64,000 bases of DNA, from the NCBI GenBank assembly GCA_022419385.1, contig JAJUBI010000008.1, forward strand, positions 1,240,001 through 1,304,000, in the 5' to 3' direction. The translations under genes were made by a program, and so were the position numbers. Shown here in pieces: positions 12,833 through 23,084 of this stretch; the first letter of the stretch is position 1, and each line of letters starts with the position of its first letter. Under the pieces are notes generated by a model, which was given only the letters and a program-made list of their open reading frames with translations, was not told the DNA's origin and made no database searches. Origin of the DNA: Paraconiothyrium sp. Pb-2020 (taxonomy: Eukaryota > Ascomycota > Dothideomycetes > Pleosporales > Didymosphaeriaceae).

Positions 12833-13534
12833 GAGGCTCAACGGAAGGGGAACATCTCTGTCAGGGAGGTGTGATAATGATGTTATGGCTCGGGGCGCTT
12901 CTTTGCTTCGAGTATATAGATTGAAACTGCATATTAGCGACTAATACCCAAAAGCTTGAATGAGAAAAGGTTGAGCTCTCTTACGAACCATTTTACGAAC
13001 TGTCTTCGGTTGAGTGGCGATTTTCTTCGTTATTTTTGATTGAGAAAAATTGCAGCTGTCAATGTACGAGAGCCGATTTAGAGACACGCAAGAGAGCCTC
13101 CAGCATCGTATTTGCTGGGCATCTCCAATTTCAACGCCCGCACCACCAGAGGTCGTGACTTGCACTATCAATTTCTCAAAGCACGGGTTCTGGTGACCAC
13201 ACAAAATACCGCATCGACTGGGCGGATCAGTTTTTCTAGTCTATACAAAGGAGAGCATATGTGGAGTGAAGAGGCGCCAGCACAAAGAAGCACTATTTCG
13301 TGCATCCAAGTTTCCATTCCCTGGATTAAGACTTTCAGTTCCCTCGAAGCAACGCGTTGTCACGATTACGTGTGCTCGTGGACGCAGCTGCCCGCCCAGG
13401 TTATTCCTTCCTGGAACTGCTGGCTTCGGTAAATTACCCACACCACTGAATCCCCTCTCCAGTTTGCAAATCTCCCACACCATCCTCTCTGTTCTCCCAT
13501 TTCCCCTCAAATCTCCTTGCCACTTCCATCCACC
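12833..13534. other. Intergenic region
   Basis: 3' flank of the permease and promoter of the orphan gene at 13535. A pyrimidine-rich stretch (about 13445-13530) precedes that start. No coding support. Confidence 0.4.
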
Positions 13535-14566
13535 ATGGATCGACTTGCAGCTGAATTGGGGACAAAAAGCGCCGGTTGGCTGCTGGACGATGCCCGCGCC
13601 AACCAGACCATTCTTGACAAGGCCATGACATCCATTGAGCAGGCCGCCATGGACTGCATTTCAAATGGGACAAAGACATACGAATTGCTTGCCAAAACCG
13701 ACGAGGAGCTGTTTGCCGCTGACCAGCTGATCTCTGACAAGACTGCGGACGAGATGCTCGCAGAGCTGTTAGCCGGTCAGCCGCGGCTATCTTTGCCACG
13801 TACACCCGCGACGAGCATGGCAAGCCTCACTGACAGTTTACGGAGAGCATCGACCTCCATCGAGGACACATGGCTAACGTTACTTAGGAGAGCCATCGCC
13901 CAGTGAAGAAAGTGCGCTTTGCCATTGAGCGGGGGCCGAGTGACCCACCGCATATCGTGGTGCAAACCCCACTTGGGGCTGGTCGTAGTGGTCGCCGGCC
14001 ATCGCATACTACTGTGATGATGCCTGGTGAGCACGCGGATACGGATGTATGCCATCGCCTTGAGGGTACCCAGTGACGACGGCTCCCTTGAGCTGAAGAA
14101 GGGGACTGAGGCCGGTGACGTTGGCAAAGAGCTGTTAACAATGCTCCTTGACGAGACCATGGGGCACGATCGTCGGGTGAAGAACTGGAACAAGTGGACA
14201 CCTAATGACAAGGTACGTGATGCCAAAGGGAAATCTCAAATGCATCGCGGTTGTCTGCTATGGGCAGTATCGCTGATTCGAAGCTAGCTCTGCGTCTCGA
14301 GGGCTGTCATTTCGAATGAGAAGCATTCGAAATGGACTGACGATGGAAGGGCCTGCCTGGGTTGCGGCCCAATTGCCAAGGGCAAGAAAAGGGGCCCCAA
14401 GACAACTTCTCGACCATGTGCGTGTCTTGAGGAGGTGGATGGTGTATTGACAATCGTTTTTCGACCGTTGAGGGTTGTTCACAATGGGGGTAATGACGAG
14501 TTGGCATGCTTGCTAAGAGATTCCTCTTGGCGATACCCTTCTTGCTGGATTGCCAATCCAGAATAA
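13535..14566 (+). CDS. Orphan protein with a Cys-rich (zinc-finger-like) C-terminus, possibly decaying
   Basis: The best model is 13535..13799, 13904..14046, 14093..14212 and 14288..14566 (268 residues). Intron 1 (GTACAC...GGCTAACG...GCCCAG) and intron 3 (GTACGT...GCTGATT...GCTAG) look sound; the middle intron is uncertain because the frame changes between 14027 and 14101 without an ideal acceptor. The N-terminal 88 residues are helical and acidic (LLDDARANQTILDKA, TDEELFAADQLI). The last exon holds C-x18-C-x2-C (ending GRACLGC) and a later CAC, suggesting a metal-binding fold. I do not recognise the family. The sequence around 13996-14025 resembles 17500-17530 in the broken gene downstream. 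It may be a lineage-specific gene or a pseudogene. Confidence 0.45.
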
Positions 14567-15618
14567 ATATCATTCTATTGCGCCAATTGATGTTCACTGT
14601 CACCTTCACGCTACGCTCGGATCCCGTAGCCGTTAATGCAGCGTCTGGCGCTCCCCCACCCGCAGTGTTGGCTTAGGGTCTGAGGGTCATGTCCCTGCAC
14701 AGAGTGCTGTGCAGCGAGTTGGCCCGTCTGCCGGCGTGGTGCCTGCGCACGCTGATGTGCAGCGCTGCCCGTGGATCGAGATTGACCAGGTGCAATGGGG
14801 CTTGAAGTTGAACTGTTTTGTGCCAAGGGAGAGCTTGGGCGACGTGTGCCTGCAAATGACCAGGGTCCTGGCACTGCAGGATATGTTTGACAACCTAGCT
14901 GCCTCTTGTGCCACAATACAGTTGTAGTTGGAGGCAATGTGACATGTTTTCTTTCGACTTCATAAGGCAACAGCCTGTTGTACTTTTTGTACGGGATAGC
15001 ACACAGGATTGAACTGCGGTCCGACTGCAAGTATTATACCCTTTGTATGTATTGGCCAGAACGGTTTCTTGTAGTGCATGTCGCGTACCACGGTTTCATC
15101 CTAAACACCACCATTCAACGCCAACCTAAGTCCAAGCATAGCATTCCAACGGACGTCGTTTAGAAGCACATGTTAAATCATCGGAAAGATTATTACCTCC
15201 ACTTGCGTTGGGCGGAGTTGGCACGGGATCATCATTGTACCGTCAGGACTATCGTCTTGCCATTTTGGCAAACCCCAACCCTGTATTCCAGTCTCTCGAA
15301 GGCGATTATCGTTGGTACAAATTTTTAGTCGAAGACCCACTCCAAGGGGGTCATCAAGGCAATAAAAACCTATCCATGAAATGCGCCCGAAAGGAACTTC
15401 CTCTCCGCAGGGTAGCGGTCGTCCCATACCAGAAACTTCTGGATTACACGAGAGACTTTGAGCCGGCATAGCGACGAGGGTGTGGGCACTTGCAATACAA
15501 TTATATGGCTTTTGCCGAAATCTAAAGATCTACCCACGGTATGTCGAATTCATCCGCCGTGGTAAGCTGCGGACTCCAATCGAGAATCCCGTTCTGCCTG
15601 CGCGGCGAAGCTGAGTGT
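14567..15618. other. Gene-poor stretch with one ambiguous open frame
   Basis: A frame at 15208-15471 on the plus strand (87 codons, no ATG start; contains ILANPNPVFQSLEGDYRWYKF) reads like protein, but the opposite strand is also open over the same bases. No splice context or family is recognisable, so it is not called as a gene. Confidence 0.3.
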
Positions 15619-16242
15619 TTAGTCTACATGCTCTTTCCAGTGCACTGGCTTGTGAAATGGCAACCTCAGCGGCATCATTGTCAGATTACCAAGGATCTTG
15701 TAAGCTTTCGCCAGGGTTTTGTCACGGAATCCCATGCGGGTCCTCAAGTCAATTTGCCCTTTCCAGAAGGCCATAGCCTCTGGGGCCGACATGCCAGCGA
15801 GGTCGGAGTTGGCATTGCTTTTGCCTGGGCAGCTTATTGTTGAAGCCACCGCCAGTGGAGGCAGAATTGTTGGCAAGTATGGAAAAGAGTTGCTCCGTGT
15901 TGCAGACCTCTGGGTAATCGGCAAGAAAGCATACTGCCTGTGGTATCAAGCGGAAAGAAAACTGACCCTCAAACACTTTTTGGCAGGCATCCTCGACAAG
16001 GTGCGTTGATTGTCGAATTGGAAAAGACAACATGGAGTGTGCTTCACTACATCTCTAGTCGACACGTGGTCGATCGCATTGGGTTCGGTCTCTTGACAGG
16101 ACCGAGCGTCATTGTCAAAGTCAGTGCCCACACTTGCCCGGAAGTCGCGATCGAAGAGCGGGTAATGATCAGAATGGAGGCTGGACTGAACTTCCGCGTC
16201 AGAAATGTCCTTGTCAAAGGCGTATCGATATGATTTAATCAT
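15619..16242 (-). pseudogene. Broken orphan gene
   Basis: Three consecutive minus-strand reading frames look coding but do not join. The first is 16242 to about 16020 (Met-Ile-Lys-Ser-Tyr start, DHYPLFDRDFRASVGTDFDND). The second is about 16033-15830 (LVEDACQKVFEGQFSFRL, ADYPEVCNTEQLFSILANN). The third is about 15840-15619 (SAPEAMAFWKGQIDLRTRMGF, ending HWKEHVD-stop). The frame breaks lie near 16015 and 15835, and no GT-AG pair that fits was found. The family is unknown. The most economical reading is a gene inactivated by indels, though unrecognised introns could also explain it. Confidence 0.35.
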
Positions 16243-16487
16243 AGAACGGCGAATCTGGGGAGAAGAAAGCGAAATGATCTTTGCCTGGGTGGTATGAGTG
16301 GAGGAGGCTCGGCACGGCGATGGGTGGTACCTTCCTCCCAGGTTGACGCGTAACGCCAGTGACGCGTGACTAATGCACAATCTTCTCAAGGGAAAAGAGC
16401 CCCTTGACTCGCCCCTCACAATCAAAATTCTTGCCTCGTCACTTATCGACTTTGCCTTCATCACTCACCTTCACCTTCACTGTCACA

Positions 16488-17590
16488 ATGCCGGCCACGG
16501 GAGCTTTCGGTTATACTGCAAGCAAACTCTGGCCAAAGTAAGACATATGCCCCTCTAGCCGTGGCCCGCATCAATGGACTAACGATGTGCGATGTAGGGG
16601 CCTCGAGCTTCGCGCTCGCCTTGCCAATTTCCAAGATGACTGGGGTGCCTATGTCGATGACTAAGAAACCCTGACAGAGCTTTCCCAGCTACGGAGGGAA
16701 AATAGGGAGCTCGAAAAGGAAATCGAGCAACTTGACAATGAAGATCCTGCACACCCGGTCGTTGCAGCGACATTACGAGAGAGAGAGCTCTACAATGAGC
16801 GTGGCAAGACGTGGGAAGCGCGCCAGACAATTAAACAACAGGCTGCCAGGATTGCCGAGCTCGAGGCTGACCTCATTGAAGTGAAGGAGAAGCTTCGCAG
16901 TGAGTTACTTTACCCTCTCCCTCCACTTCCTGACACAAACTTCATCGATGAATGTGTGCTTGTGGCAATGGTCTCCATAATTACCCGAGCTCAATCTCAT
17001 TTTCATACAGACTATGAACAGTTGCATGACAAAGATCTCGAGAGGCTTCGTGGTGACAAGGGCGATCAGCCACTCATTGCGCCAAATACGGACTATGAAG
17101 CATTGACACACAGGATCAGCGAGCTGACTGAGGCCAACGCGGTGCTTCAGGCCAATGTCAAGACTCTGGAGGCCAAGGGCACTGCAAACGAGAGCCTGGC
17201 CAAGCAAGTCAACACCATGACAAACACGAACTTCGGGGTACCTGGTGAGCCTTCGAATGCCAACACTGCCGGTCGCGGACATGGTCGTAGTGCCGGTGCT
17301 GCCGATTTCCCTGCTCAGGGTCAAGGCCGAGGCCGAGGTCGCACTCTCGGCAGCGACATGACACCCCCCTCGAGGGGAACTGAGTGGGAGGCTGACTTGT
17401 CTCGTTCCCGACCCGAGTAATCTGCATCGCTAGTCGTGGTGATGACAGATGTTTGTGGGCTCGCAATGAACTGTGAGACCCACATCCGACTGCAAGGCCG
17501 GTGGTCCATCGCATTTACTGTGATGAGAACCTTTTCTGGGATGTGAGCTGTCGCACTCGCTGTGGCAAGCTCACCCCAGTATCCTTATAA
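16488..17590 (+). pseudogene. Coiled-coil orphan gene with in-frame stops
   Basis: Exons 16488..16537, 16598..16899 and 17011 onward join cleanly through two good introns (GTAAGA...ACTAACG...GTAG; GTGAGT...ATACAG). Codon 39 is TAA (16662-16664) inside otherwise uninterrupted coding sequence. After it comes a long coiled coil (ELSQLRRENRELEKEIEQL, RIAELEADLIEVKEKLR), a second helical stretch (RISELTEANAVLQANVKTL), then a Gly/Arg-rich RGRGRGR-type region and a stop at 17418-17420. In another frame the following 170 nt read CLWARNEL-stop and then RIYCDENLFWDVSCRTRCGKL, a Cys-rich block like a zinc ribbon. The TAA could come from CAA and the TGA from CGA by C-to-T change. I regard it as a decayed gene; an unusual live gene with the start after the stop is less likely. 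Confidence 0.5.
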
Positions 17591-17699
17591 GCAGTCTGCT
17601 CGTGTATAGATAGTTCAATCAAAGATTTTCTCTGCATCCAATTCTTCGAGTGTGACTCTATGAGATGCTGAAGTAGTAGTTCTCATTTCTCAGCGTGAA

Positions 17700-18453
17700 C
17701 GTCAACGCCTCCACCGACATCAGGAGTGTGCTCAGGCTCGACTAGTACACATCAGTCACCTGCTGGACATCCGCTGGATCAATCAGGTGTTCAGGGACGT
17801 CCACATGTTCCCGAACGTAAGGAGGGACTGCAACATCAGCTTGGTGCTGGGTGCGATGATGCTCAGCAACATGGACAGAATCGCCCCGTCAAACAGCAAC
17901 ATGGTGTCGGGCAGCTACACAACCTAAGGCATCATCACAAGCGTCAACATGTGCAAGAACATCTGCGAGGCCTGCATCAAGCGCGACTACATCTCCATGT
18001 TCACACTTTTATGCGAGAAGTTCCACCCGGACATGGAGTCGAAGGAGAGCCTGACCGTGCACATGAACGAGACCAAAGACACATCCACGAACCAGTTCAG
18101 GTTCATCCCCTGCCGCGTCTGCATGAAGACCACCGAGGATGCGGTGCTGTCCGACGTCGACTCGTACTACGTAAGGTTCATCTTCGACGTCCTCTTGTCC
18201 GCGAGCAAGCAGAACTCGGCGCCCCTGGTCCTGATTACGAACGTCAACGGGGGGCGTAGTGAGCGTGGAGGACTAGCCCATCTGCACGTACTCAACCTGA
18301 GCTCGAAAAACGAGTAGAGGCGGCACGCGAACAGGACCGCTGCCTCTACACCCGGACCTAGACGTACTTGGCCATGGGCATGTACAACGTTGCTGTGTGC
18401 CCCATGTGCGCGAAGATAATGGGTAAGAGAAAGGCCCAGCCTTAGAATTCTAT
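17700..18453 (+). pseudogene. Cys-rich orphan gene remnant with C-to-T type stops
   Basis: One plus-strand frame reads as protein from about 17700 (LVHISHLLDIRWINQVF, NISLVLGAMMLSNMD), through KNICEACIKRDYISMFTLLC and FRFIPCRVCMKTTEDAV, to MGMYNVAVCPMCAKIMGKRK ending at a stop at 18442-18444. Three stops interrupt it: TAA at about 17926, TAG at about 18315 and TAG at about 18358. Two or three of these would become Gln by reversing one C-to-T change. The cysteine spacing (C-x3-C-x2-C, C-x2-C, C-x2-C) suggests a zinc-binding protein. An overlapping His/Gln-rich frame (17726-18259) is a shadow created by repeated CAACATG-like codons. The family is unknown. Confidence 0.4.
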
Positions 18454-20130
18454 TGCTTGAAAAAAAGCAGAGTGTGAAGAAGAAAGTGAGAACAGTACGT
18501 GGGTATATATACTCTAGTCCTGACTCATCACCCATCAGTGAGGATGAAGAGCAGCATCACATAGGCCCATTCAACGAGAACCATAGACGATAGCCCTCAG
18601 CGCGTGACAGAAGCCCACCAGCATTCTTGGAGGCTGATTCGAGGGCGCTGCGCACACGCGCGCTCGAAGTACGTATTCTGGAGCCACCACAAAGAACCAT
18701 CATAGACGTCGTTTTCGGTTTTAGAGCACGAAAAAGTAGAGCGAAGTATTGTGAAGTAAGAAAGCAGGAGCAAGAGAGGCGTTTTATACCTTAAGCCTCC
18801 CCGGCTGGCTGCAATCCAGACGTGTGATGGTGGTGATTATCACCAATCAGCCGCTTAGATGAGACCACTACGTATCGACGAACCGGCACGGCAGAGGCCA
18901 TGGACCATATTCCCAAGACATCTGACATAGACGCCCGCCTAATAGCACGCAAAGTCCGCAGAAGCATCATGAGGGCGGTGAAGCGGGACTTTTACTCCCA
19001 TATTTTCGGGCACCTTCGAATTTAATCTCCACACCAGTGCGGTGTGGTAGTGTGCAGAGGCAAGACAAGTGCTCAGTGAGGTTCTTGTACCTTTCCGCTA
19101 CCTTATCTCGCATGAGCTGCAAGGGATAATGGTGATGTTAAACATCATCAAGCTTTCCATGGACCCGCACGGTGTTCGCCTTCCAGCCAGCCTAAGGTCT
19201 TGGACAACGCCATCCCATGAAAAAAAATCGAATTCCATTTTCATTGGCAAGGTCTTCGCTCATACGCTGAAGAACCTCGCCTTTCAGACCCTCCCTCATC
19301 GGAGCACAGTAGTGTGAAGGAAAAGAAGAGCTCAAAGGTGTTTATATACCATTGCGCCGTCTCATCTCGCGGGAACGGCTCTGTTGGGGTTGATGATGAG
19401 CAGCTTCACGAACTTTCGAAAAGGCACAACTCCTGATTAATGCTACTTCCGACACACTGATGCTGCGAAGACCGAGGCCATTGGCAAGGACAGTATGCGA
19501 CCACCGATCCCAAACGTGTCCGTCGATTGCTTCGATCTATGTTTTGGACCCATAGCACTGCTCCCAAACGACTTTAAGTCGTTAGCGTAGAAGTGTGGAG
19601 AGTAAGGACGAGGGCGCGAGGGGGGTGTTTATGCCATCCACCATCCCATCTTTTTCCTCTTTGACCTTAGGCCAGGTTATATTGACGATAATCAATAAAG
19701 CACTGACAATCGTCCACTCCGCCACGACAATAGCCCGGCAATCACATAGAGAGTAACGCGCAAGCCTTTCGATCAAGCCCCATGGGCACGGAGTGCGAGT
19801 CGTTCTCGTTGACGCGTGGGAATGTCCATGTGCTTTTAAACACACCGACGAACGGACGTATTTTTCATCCAAAGCTTTTAGACAAATGACGATATGTGCT
19901 TTCTGCTTCGAACGAAACTCATGTCGAGTTGCGCCATTGACTTCTGGGCGACGCATGTCGATGTTTTCTTTTGGTTTTAGATCCGCCGGACTCCCATAGA
20001 AGTAACGAGAAGAGGATTTCAGACGCATCACGCGAGAGTTCACAGAACTTTTAACCCACGGAGTAGCCCTTGGCTGTGTGAAGAGCAGAAGGTAAACGAC
20101 GGGAGGAGGTTTTATTTGTTGCTGTCAGCT
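18454..20130 (-). repeat. Array of about six diverged promoter-like units, all minus strand
   Basis: On the minus strand six segments share the same layout: a TATA-like element, about 25-30 nt of CT-rich sequence, then CTTCACAC or a close variant. Plus-strand coordinates are 18467-18514, 18741-18790, 19047-19091 (degenerate), 19304-19350, 19585-19635 and 20072-20117. The TATA elements read TATATATA, TATAAAAC, GTACAAGA, TATATAAAC, CATAAACA and AATAAAAC. Successive distances are about 276, 301, 259, 285 and 482 bp, so a ~280-bp period with one missing unit is possible. Upstream of several units are ATCACC-type and GCTGCTCATCATC-type words. Each is followed by only a short open frame (35-150 codons). 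This looks like an eroded tandem duplication of a promoter or small gene; the function is unknown. Confidence 0.45.
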
Positions 20131-22505
20131 GTTTCTCTATATGAATGGTGCAGCAGGATAGATCAGGGTGATGCGCACCACGTAGTGGCGGTGATGGCAA
20201 TCATTAGGGATGCGATCTCACAAGGCGAGAAATGATGTCGAGGTCGAGGCTTTGCATGGGGCGACGGTAGCACGGGGTGAGAAGAAGAAGACTGGAGAAC
20301 AATGATTCAGTGTAAGCCCACGAGCACTGTCGGTAATCTGAGTCCACCCAGGACGAACGTTCACCTCACCGTCCAGGAAGAGACATTACGTTTGCGTACG
20401 AGGCAAGTGAAGCTCCGGACATTGCAGCTGGTGCCCGACTCTACGATTCTTCATCCGTACGAAGAGTAAGCAATCCGAAACTATTGATTGTAAGCATCTC
20501 AAGACTATTGACGGCTCGTCAGCTGATCACGCGCCTGGACATCTTTCATGCTACAATAAGGAGGATGACCGGACTTCTCTGCGACACAAGGACCCTAGAT
20601 TACCGCCCTCTTGGGTCACACCTGGCCCCCTCGAGTCCTTCTCGTACACTAGTGTAGTACATTGAGGACCCTCCTACAAGCGGCCTCACATGTAAGATGA
20701 GAAGATGTTCTCAGCAGGTGTCCAGTAAGGAGAGGAGGCAGATGTGTGACAGAATACCGAACATCCGGCTCGGAAGGCTACCGAAGGTTTGTCGTTAGGC
20801 CTCGTGTAGCAGAGCGAGAGGGAAAATTTCGTCGACGTCCCTGCGCCCTTTGGGACGGACTCGTCATGAGCAGCGTCAATCTACTGGACGACGAAGCTTC
20901 TTACGTGTGCTATAGCACCGACACATGTTGTGGTGTTATTCCCACGATGGGTGATGAGGTGTTTACACAGCTACGGAATGCGCGATTGAAGACATTTGGT
21001 GGGGACGAGTCGACTCGAACCATGGAAAGTGTTGAGGCCGGTCCGCGGGGAAGCTATGAGCCGCATCTGGAGTCGGGAGCAAGCCGCCAAATCAATATGC
21101 GACCGGAAAATTGACCGTGCGGTGCGGAAGAAGTCGTCTGAAGACTTGACCAAGTTCACTGCGGTCGATCCCAGGAAGCTAGAGTCGTCCGGTTTCGCAG
21201 CGAGGCACAAGAACGCCACCGGCTCGTGATGTCAAACCTCAGGAGGTTTCAGTCCGAGCTGCGCGAGCACTATCGCTCTGCCAACGACGCCAAACAAAGG
21301 CTTGGTTCGGTCGAGGCGCGAGAAAGGAAGGAGTAGTCATAGCTTCGCACCTTCCGATCGCATGTGGAGCAGTGACACAGCATTCGGTACAATGCAATTA
21401 ATTCGCAATTTGGTGCCAATTGTGGCGGATAATAGCACTCATATGCGAGTTGCCGCTGGGCCAGGCGCAAGGACGAATTGCAGTCGAGCGCGCAGCCAGG
21501 GCAACGGAGGGCGGCAGCAGGTCAAGATCGAGAGGTTGGCGCAGGGGCGGGTCGGTTCCCCTTTTGGCTGAGCAAGGAGGGAAGCGAACCGTTGACGTCG
21601 CCGCCAGTCATGGGGTGTATGGGGTGATTGCGGGATAAGGACGTTGGGTGACAGGCTCAATGAAAATTTTGACACGGCGAGGAGGCCGCGTCCCAACGCG
21701 ATGAAGATCTGAAGTGGCTGCTATGTTTAGCAAAGAGGCTGGCGGCGGCGATGCATTTTCGCCGCAGGTCGGTTGGATGCGCGTCGCCAACGGTCCCGAT
21801 GGCTGGGGGGAGGCGCTGGGTGAGAAAGTCCGATGGCGATGGCGACGGCGATCGCCCTCAAGGCACAGGCACACTGGCCCGCGAGCGCCATGCCCCTGGT
21901 GCCTGTGACGGACTGACGTCGGCGCTCGTAGCGCAGAGTGGCGCCCGCTGTCGACTTGCTGATAGCGATGTGCGGGCGCATTGAGCACCGCCTCGCGAGC
22001 GCGCAATCAGTGCCCGCAGCGTGGCATCCACGGCCAGCGTGTTTGTCGCGGGCGGCTGCGGGCAGTATTGGCGACGGCTGGAAAAGGCAGCGCCGCTCGC
22101 GAGACTATTGGCAGACGGCTCTGCGTCACAGTTGGGCCCGTAGCAAATGGCAACGTCGCAGGCCAGCAGGCTCAACGGCCGCAAACCTTGGTCAACCTTG
22201 GTAGAGTTGGCAGAGCCCTGGCCGCCTTCGGTGCCTTGGCACAAGCCTTGTTGTTTCAAGCGGCAGGTGCGTGTGGGCCCGTGTGGGCCCGTGCTGCGGT
22301 CGCGCCTTCCCTGCCAGCCTCGCGCCTGGTATTTAGGAGCTGCCTCGCTGCTGCCACACCTGAACTCCTTCTTACTCACCCACGCCAATCGACCCAGACT
22401 CGCAGTCCTTCGTTCAACTCGACTCTCGGTGACCACTCGCTGCCTATCCACATCAGCTCTATCGTCAACCCATCTCCATCACCAACACCACACACAACAG
22501 CCAAG
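20131..22505. other. Gene-poor region and promoter of the GPI protein gene
   Basis: No gene can be supported. Frames at 20746-21229 on the plus strand are open but unmatched. GC content rises sharply after about 21500, with a small direct repeat GTGTGGGCCC x2 at about 22270-22290. The last 150 nt are rich in CA/CT words and probably form the leader of the gene at 22506. Confidence 0.4.
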
Positions 22506-23084
22506 ATGCGTTTCTCTACCTCCGCTATCTTCGCCGCCGTCGCCATTGGCGCCCAGGCCCTTCCCCAGGAGTCTGTCCAGCCCATCACCCAGATCTCCGA
22601 CGGTCAGATCCAGGTAAGCTTTGCCAAACCGCATCGTGTCTCCGCGCAATGCTAACATAGCCAGGCTCCTCCCGCTACCGCCAGCGCCCCGGTTGCCTCT
22701 GCCCCCGCCGGCTCTTACGAGGTTCCTTCGGCCCCGGCTGCCACTGAGGTTCTCCCCTCCGTGACCCCGGTCCCGCTCCCCTCTGTTGTGCCCTCCAGCG
22801 GAGCTGTCGTTATCCCCTCGTCTGGCTACAACACTCCCGTGGCTCCCTCCGTGCCCGCTGGCACTGGAGCTAGCTCCGCCCCGTACCCCATCAGCTCCGG
22901 CGCTGTCTACACCAACGGCACTGTCGCGCCCACTGGTAGTGCTTCGGCCTCCAGCTCTTCCCCCGCTGGCGAGACCACCACTGGCTCTCCTCAGCCCACC
23001 TCTGGCCCTGGCAACAGCGGTGCTGCCACCGCCTTTGTCTCCATGGGTGCTCTCTTCGCGGGTCTCTTCGCCTTCCTCGCATAA
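22506..23084 (+). CDS. GPI-anchored, Ser/Thr/Pro-rich cell-wall protein with one PIR-like motif
   Basis: Exons 22506..22613 and 22665..23084 (intron GTAAGC...GCTAAC...AGCCAG, 51 nt) give 175 residues. A signal peptide (RFSTSAIFAAVAIGAQA) is followed directly by QPITQISDGQIQ at about residues 25-36, matching the Q-[IV]-x-D-G-Q-[IV]-Q core of PIR repeats. The rest is Ser/Thr/Pro/Ala-rich and ends in GAATAFVSMGALFAGLFAFLA, a typical GPI-attachment tail. PIR glutamines can form alkali-labile ester links to beta-1,3-glucan, so the protein may carry both a PIR and a GPI wall linkage. Codons are strongly C-ending, unlike the neighbours, which suggests high expression. A covalently linked wall structural role is inferred. 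Confidence 0.8.

Noticed and set aside
17726..18259. 177-codon His/Gln-rich open frame
   Set aside because: It is the shadow of the Cys-rich frame in the next phase; the composition comes from repeated CAACATG-type codons.
12833..22505. Intact transposon in the gene-poor island
   Set aside because: No transposase, reverse transcriptase, long terminal repeats or inverted repeats were visible.
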